From assembly GCA_021307315.1 (NCBI GenBank), contig JAJSPD010000004.1, forward strand, positions 868,001 through 932,000: a DNA stretch of 64,000 nt. The letters are read 5' to 3'. Positions within the stretch are counted from its first letter, which is position 1. Each line of letters starts with the position of its first letter. Source of the stretch: Bisporella sp. PMI_857. Lineage: Eukaryota; Ascomycota; Leotiomycetes; Helotiales; Helotiaceae. This document shows, in pieces, positions 60,101 to 64,000 of the stretch. The notes beneath the pieces were generated by a model. The model worked only from the letters and a program-made list of their open reading frames with translations, ran no database searches and had not been told where the DNA came from. Position numbers and translations under genes: made by a program.

Positions 60101-60670
60101 TCATCGATCTGGTCTCTTGACACTAGAAGAATCTATATTCGACGAAGCGGGCGAGCTCTTCTCAATAGTAGGATTGAGCTGCTCTGCTTCGTCAGCCTCA
60201 GGAATGGCTCCGCCAACGAATACTCTTCCCTGGGTTTGATATTCTACCGTTCTCTCAAAGAGTTCATCAAGCCACAGCGATCTTCTTGCAACCAACTCCT
60301 CGATATCGGTTACGGATATTACCAACTTCTTTTCTCCCGTTGAAGAGGAAATAGAACCCCCCTTCTTACTAGCTGCCTTTCCATCATTCCCCTGACCATC
60401 AAACGTAAAGTCATCCTCTTTGCTTACCTTTCTTGCTTCATAGCACTCTCCGCACTCTGTGCATATATCGCCGAACGGAAAGGTACAGTTTGGATCCATG
60501 CAGAATCTCGGTTCTATGTATGCTAGGTCATTTTCGTGAACGGGACGATTGTCATTGTTAAGAAGGTGCACCATTTTGGTAAAGTACAGAAGGTATAGCA
60601 CGAATTTAAGAATAAACTTAGAATGTTTGTAGAATTCATGATCCATAAAGTCATTGTTCGTGTTCCTCAT
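60101..60670 (-). CDS. Hypothetical protein with a paired-Cys motif
   Basis: Function not recognised. An open frame of 189 codons; the more likely start is the internal ATG at 60574 (MVHLLNNDNRPVHENDLAYI), since the first 32 residues are hydrophobic and less protein-like. Near the N-terminus are C-x4-C and C-x2-C-x2-C spacings (FCMDPNC then DICTECGEC), which could bind zinc. A charged, low-complexity middle (KSSSTGEKK-like) is followed by a helix-prone stretch (SVTDIEELVARRSLWLDELF) and an acidic Ser-rich tail. It reads leftward, upstream of the ATG13 promoter region. Moderate confidence that it is a real gene; an additional 5' exon is possible. Confidence 0.55.
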   Translation of the reverse strand: MRNTNNDFMDHEFYKHSKFILKFVLYLLYFTKMVHLLNNDNRPVHENDLAYIEPRFCMDPNCTFPFGDICTECGECYEARKVSKEDDFTFDGQGNDGKAASKKGGSISSSTGEKKLVISVTDIEELVARRSLWLDELFERTVEYQTQGRVFVGGAIPEADEAEQLNPTIEKSSPASSNIDSSSVKRPDR

Positions 60671-61312
60671 GTTCGAGATCTATTTGTAGATTAGGAGAAG
60701 GATCCAGCTGCTTCACCCTTTCTTTGTCCCGGACCAGGAATGCCAAATCCATAATTGTAACAAATAAAAGAATATATACAACCATGAAATTTACAGATTG
60801 CCGTAGCATGAGTCTGTGGACCTCGCAATGTTTCCGGAAACGAATAAAAATGGCTGATATAGCGCAATATCTGTTAATCGGCCAAGCTAGCTTGCAATTG
60901 AAGTTATTGCATCAAGTCATTTGATCTGAGACACCTTCAGGTAGAAGCTCTAACACACTTTTAACCAACTTTCAAGCCATCACGTATGCAAGACTCCAGC
61001 CTCAACTAGCCGAGAGCTTTTAGATATCCACTTACAACCTAAAAATGCGAATTGTAAAGATGACATATCCAGGTTCGACTCGAACCTACTACGAGACCGA
61101 TTGACTACGTAACATAATACTTCGCCTGGCCCACAGAAAGCAGTGTTTATTTTGGCGAGATAAATGGTGAAATAGAGGTAAGGCTACTGATATACTGATG
61201 AGGAGAGATTGGTAAGAGACAAGAACCAGCGCAGCTAGCCAGACGATGATCACCAGAATGACAAGTCATTTGACCTGATAGTCTTGAATTATAGCCCATA
61301 TCTAGACAATAT
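60671..61312. other. AT-rich spacer with a tRNA B-box-like palindrome
   Basis: 640 bases, no gene. A perfect inverted repeat, AGGTTCGA-C-TCGAACCT at 61071-61087, matches the polymerase III B box at most positions on either strand. No cloverleaf can be folded around it, so I do not call a tRNA. Confidence 0.4.
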
Positions 61313-62344
61313 CTATTGCTTGACAGCGATGAACCAGGTCATATACCCTATTGGGAACGTATGTTGCTCTTGGCCACTTTTGACAGTCCAGCTATCTCCT
61401 GATGCTCCGCATTTCTTCATTAAAATTTGTAGTTCTTGCGGGCTTCGGGTCCGTAAGGATGAGATGTATCCATCCACTACGACAACGAAAGGAATGATTG
61501 GTATTATATATGTGAAAAAGAGGTGGCCTGGTGATCTCCAGAAGTAGAAGGGAGTGATGACGAACAATAGCAATCCCATGAAACACATTGTTATGAGAGA
61601 TGATACGGTTCGTTCTTGGAGTTCAAAGATGCTGCAGGATGTCAGTATGTATTCACATAGGATGTATGTCAAATTGTGGGAAGAATTTACCCAAACCCTT
61701 CGGCTGTCTCAAGTGTGTTGTGTAGTATAGCGGACCCTAAATCGTCATCAAAATGATGGAATGCTAAATTATATAGTCTGAAAATCTTTTTGCCATTCTG
61801 TCCATTGAGATGTGCCGGTGCATTGGACGCATCAACAGGCTCAGAGATGAAGTTCAAGTTTTCGCTCTTCTTCGCTGCGACTGTCCAGTCGGGAATATGT
61901 GGGTGAAGGTCTGTTAAGACAAACTTGACCGCAGAGCTTTTAGCCTCCTCTTGCTGGGAAGATCGATTGGTATGTCCATTGCTCATAATATCATATGTAG
62001 GTGAGGACGAAAGACGAAAAGACAGTTGAGCATTTAGCTCTTTTTCGATAAATGGTGTTGGGCCGCCTGCGCCAGCGCAGAAATCAACATAGGTGTAGTC
62101 TATTACATTGTTGGACAGAGTCCGGTAGAGAGTGCTCACAACGAGTTGTGCCGGGGAAGCTTTCTGTATGAGAGGTACGCGGAATTGCCAGAGGAGGGTG
62201 AGGGTTGATTGGATCTTTTGGCGTAGGTATTGCGGAAACCTGGAATTCATTAGCGTTTTGATAAGCGGATCATTTCTAAGGTAAAATCTACCACCACTGG
62301 TCATTAATCTCGAAGAATTGTATTCGAGGGCATATCAAAACCAT
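61313..62344 (-). CDS. Membrane-anchored SAM-methyltransferase-like protein, uncharacterised
   Basis: Exons 62344-62292, 62239-61691 and 61631-61313 join to 306 residues. The 5' exon restores MVLICPRIQFFEINDQWWFP; the downstream ATG at 62304 would instead read through the first intron. Features: VDFCAGAGGPTPFIEKEL (about residues 70-90), a glycine-rich SAM-binding loop; FVLTDLHPHIPDW, the acidic second motif; RLYNLAFHHFDDDLG, resembling motif IV of small-molecule methyltransferases; and after GIFELQERT a hydrophobic C-terminal part with two predicted membrane spans (ITMCFMGLLLFVITPFYFW and LFFTYIIPIIPFVVVVDGYI). I remember this layout as a conserved fungal family without an assigned substrate. 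The start lies 219 bases from a divergent P450 gene. Confidence 0.8.
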
Positions 62345-62563
62345 TGTCAGCTTCCTGGTGTGAAAGCTGTGGATGCTCTTCGAACTTTGATATAATGGAG
62401 TGTCACCACGACATTAAGCTTCGACAGGGGGCTAATCGTCCCCATAAAACAGCGCTAGAGTCTCTTTTATGGCCTGAGTTCACATTTTCAACCACAGCCT
62501 CTAAACAATAAGTATAGTTTCGGTGGACTGAAAGAAGTTCCATTGAAGGGGTTAGAGGACGTG
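62345..62563. promoter_or_regulatory. Short divergent promoter between methyltransferase-like and P450 genes
   Basis: 219 bases separate the two proposed start codons, which face away from each other, so both promoters must overlap here. No known regulator site is recognised. A stretch around 62400-62440 is relatively G/C-rich. Confidence 0.5.
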
Positions 62564-64000
62564 ATGCACGAAGTAACTGTGGTCCTTACACTTTTATTGA
62601 CTTTATTTGTGGTTACGTATCTATCCCAAGGCTCAAAGATTACACGAGACGGACAACCTCTCCGGTCAGTGCACCTAACACCTCGATCCATAATTTCACA
62701 GATAGTGGCCCTTGTTCTCCTCATTTGGATAAGGACTTTGGCCTTCATCCATCAGTGATCCGAGTTTATTGAAATGTCGTAGGCTAACTATTATCAGACG
62801 ACCGCCTCATACATTGCCAATTGCTGGCAATGGGATCAAATTTCTTCAGGATCGTCACAGACTATTTTCTTGGTTTGTAAAGTGTGAGCAAATATTTGGC
62901 TTTGAAACATTCGAAATTTCCGTTCCTTCGTTACCACCTGGAGTGGTTATCAATGACCCAAGGAATCTCGAGTATGTGCTCAAGAATCACGGAGTCTTCA
63001 GCAAGGGGGACTTCTTCAAAACCCGGTCATGGGACTTGTTTGGTATGAATACGGGATTCTTTGTAAGGACATTTTGCTAATTAGCGTAGGTGATGGGATT
63101 ATCAACGTTGATGGTGACTTGTGGAAGGTTTTGAGAAAGGCAGGATTGCATTTTTTGAGTGTGTCAAACCTGAAATTCCTTACAGATATTGCCCTTCCAC
63201 GGTATTTGGGTAAAACTATCAGAGCACTTGAAAGTTCTCTGGATAATGTCGTAATCGACCTTGAGGATGTGTTCCTCGAATTGAACACACAGCTCATGGG
63301 GAAGATGGCTTACAATGTAAGCCACCCACAGCATGAACGACTCAGAATCTGGAGACTCACTGATATACAAAAAGATGGACATACATAATTCTGATCCATT
63401 TTCTGCAGCGTTTGACTTCGCGTCGGGTAAAACTGGAGAAAGGTTTCAAAATCCTCTGTGGCAAATTACTGAAAAGATCACGGGATCTGCATTCAGAAAA
63501 TCTATCAAAGAGGTTAAGGCTTTCGGCAAGAAGATAGTTCTGAATGCCGTAGCATCTCGACATGCCCAAAGGACCGGCTTACAAGATGAGATATTTGATG
63601 GGACTTCGGGAAGTCTCATCTATTCTTTGTTGGATGTAATTGACGATCACCAAATCGTGGCCGATGCTGCCTTGAATTATCTATCCGCAGGTGAGCTCTA
63701 TTGCATCCTTTATGGCCAATAAATGTCGAAATGACTTGCTCTTGATAGGGAGGGATACCACTGCACAAGCATTGACCTGGACGTTTTACTTACTCATGAG
63801 GAATCCGCATGTCGTCAAAGGCATCCGAAAGGAGATTTCTACACTTGCTACTCTAGACGACATTCTTGAGCCCGCCAGGTTCCAATCAGTCTCCATGCCT
63901 TACACCACTGCCGTATTTTATGAGGCAGTACGTCTATATCCACCCGTACCTTTCGAACTGAAGCAGTGCGAACAAGCAACTACACTTCCTGACGGTACTT
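62564..64000 (+). CDS. Cytochrome P450, CYP52-like, 3' end outside window
   Basis: Microsomal haem monooxygenase of the clan containing fungal alkane and fatty-acid omega-hydroxylases. Exons 62564-62754, 62798-63042, 63090-63316, 63375-63690 and 63749 onward are all in phase. Two hydrophobic N-terminal stretches (VVLTLLLTLFVVTYL and ISQIVALVLLIWIRTLAF) precede the proline-rich hinge RPPHTLPIAGNG. Then GDGIINVDGDLWKVLRKAGL (C helix, WxxxR-like), MDIHNSDPFSAAFDFASG (a signature of the CYP52-like group), the I-helix AGRDTTAQALTW (oxygen-binding AGxDTT), and the K-helix ExxR as EAVR in FYEAVRLYPPVP. The haem-binding Cys lies beyond the edge. The third intron uses an AAG acceptor (63374). Which CYP family it belongs to cannot be fixed; substrate unknown. 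Confidence 0.88.

Noticed and set aside
61020..61115. Possible tRNA on either strand around the B-box-like palindrome
   Set aside because: The T-arm, anticodon and acceptor stems cannot be formed in either direction; kept only as a low-interest palindrome.
1..64000. CRISPR arrays, bacterial-style operons or phage-type defence systems
   Set aside because: No regularly spaced repeats were seen, and the gene structure is clearly eukaryotic with introns throughout.

Overview
The window is a stretch of nuclear chromosome from a filamentous ascomycete (Pezizomycotina; Leotiomycetes seems most likely, but I infer that only from the general look of the proteins). The evidence is many short introns of about 45-130 nt with GTRNGT donors and CTAAC/CTGAC branch sites, long 5' regions, and single-copy orthologues of well-known fungal housekeeping genes on both strands. 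I could support seventeen protein genes and one pseudogene, and found no rRNA, convincing tRNA, CRISPR array or intact transposon.

Left part (1-22 kb): the 5' two thirds of a PDK1-type kinase (Pkh1/2) runs off the left edge. Next come a six-exon low-complexity protein of unknown function, a decayed UDP-glucose:sterol glucosyltransferase gene with at least seven lesions, an OPT-family transporter, the V-ATPase assembly factor Rav1, and the spindle-pole/centrin-binding protein Sfi1.

Middle (23-51 kb): cytosolic isoleucyl-tRNA synthetase; the ER-Golgi tether Uso1 divergent from the nuclear 5'-3' exonuclease Rat1; a 2.5k-residue neurofibromin-like RasGAP (Ira type) with a probable 3' frameshift, a GC-AG intron and several AAG acceptors; a Zds1-type regulator of PP2A; and the ESCRT-0 subunit Hse1.

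Right part (51-64 kb): a small unknown protein, mitochondrial hydroxyacid-oxoacid transhydrogenase, the autophagy initiator Atg13, a roughly 2 kb apparently empty stretch, a small Cys-motif protein, an uncharacterised membrane-anchored SAM-methyltransferase-like protein, and a CYP52-like cytochrome P450 running off the right edge. The last two are transcribed divergently from a gap of about 220 bp.

Several genes share a theme: Pkh, Ira and Zds act in PKA/TOR/sphingolipid signalling, and Uso1, Hse1, Rav1 and Atg13 in membrane traffic, vacuole and autophagy. I see no operon-like organisation and regard this as ordinary gene order. The best candidates for something undescribed are the methyltransferase/P450 divergent pair, the young glucosyltransferase pseudogene, and the AAG 3' splice sites, some of which follow a CAG fused to the branch site. 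Exon coordinates were worked out by hand from reading frame, phase and splice consensus.
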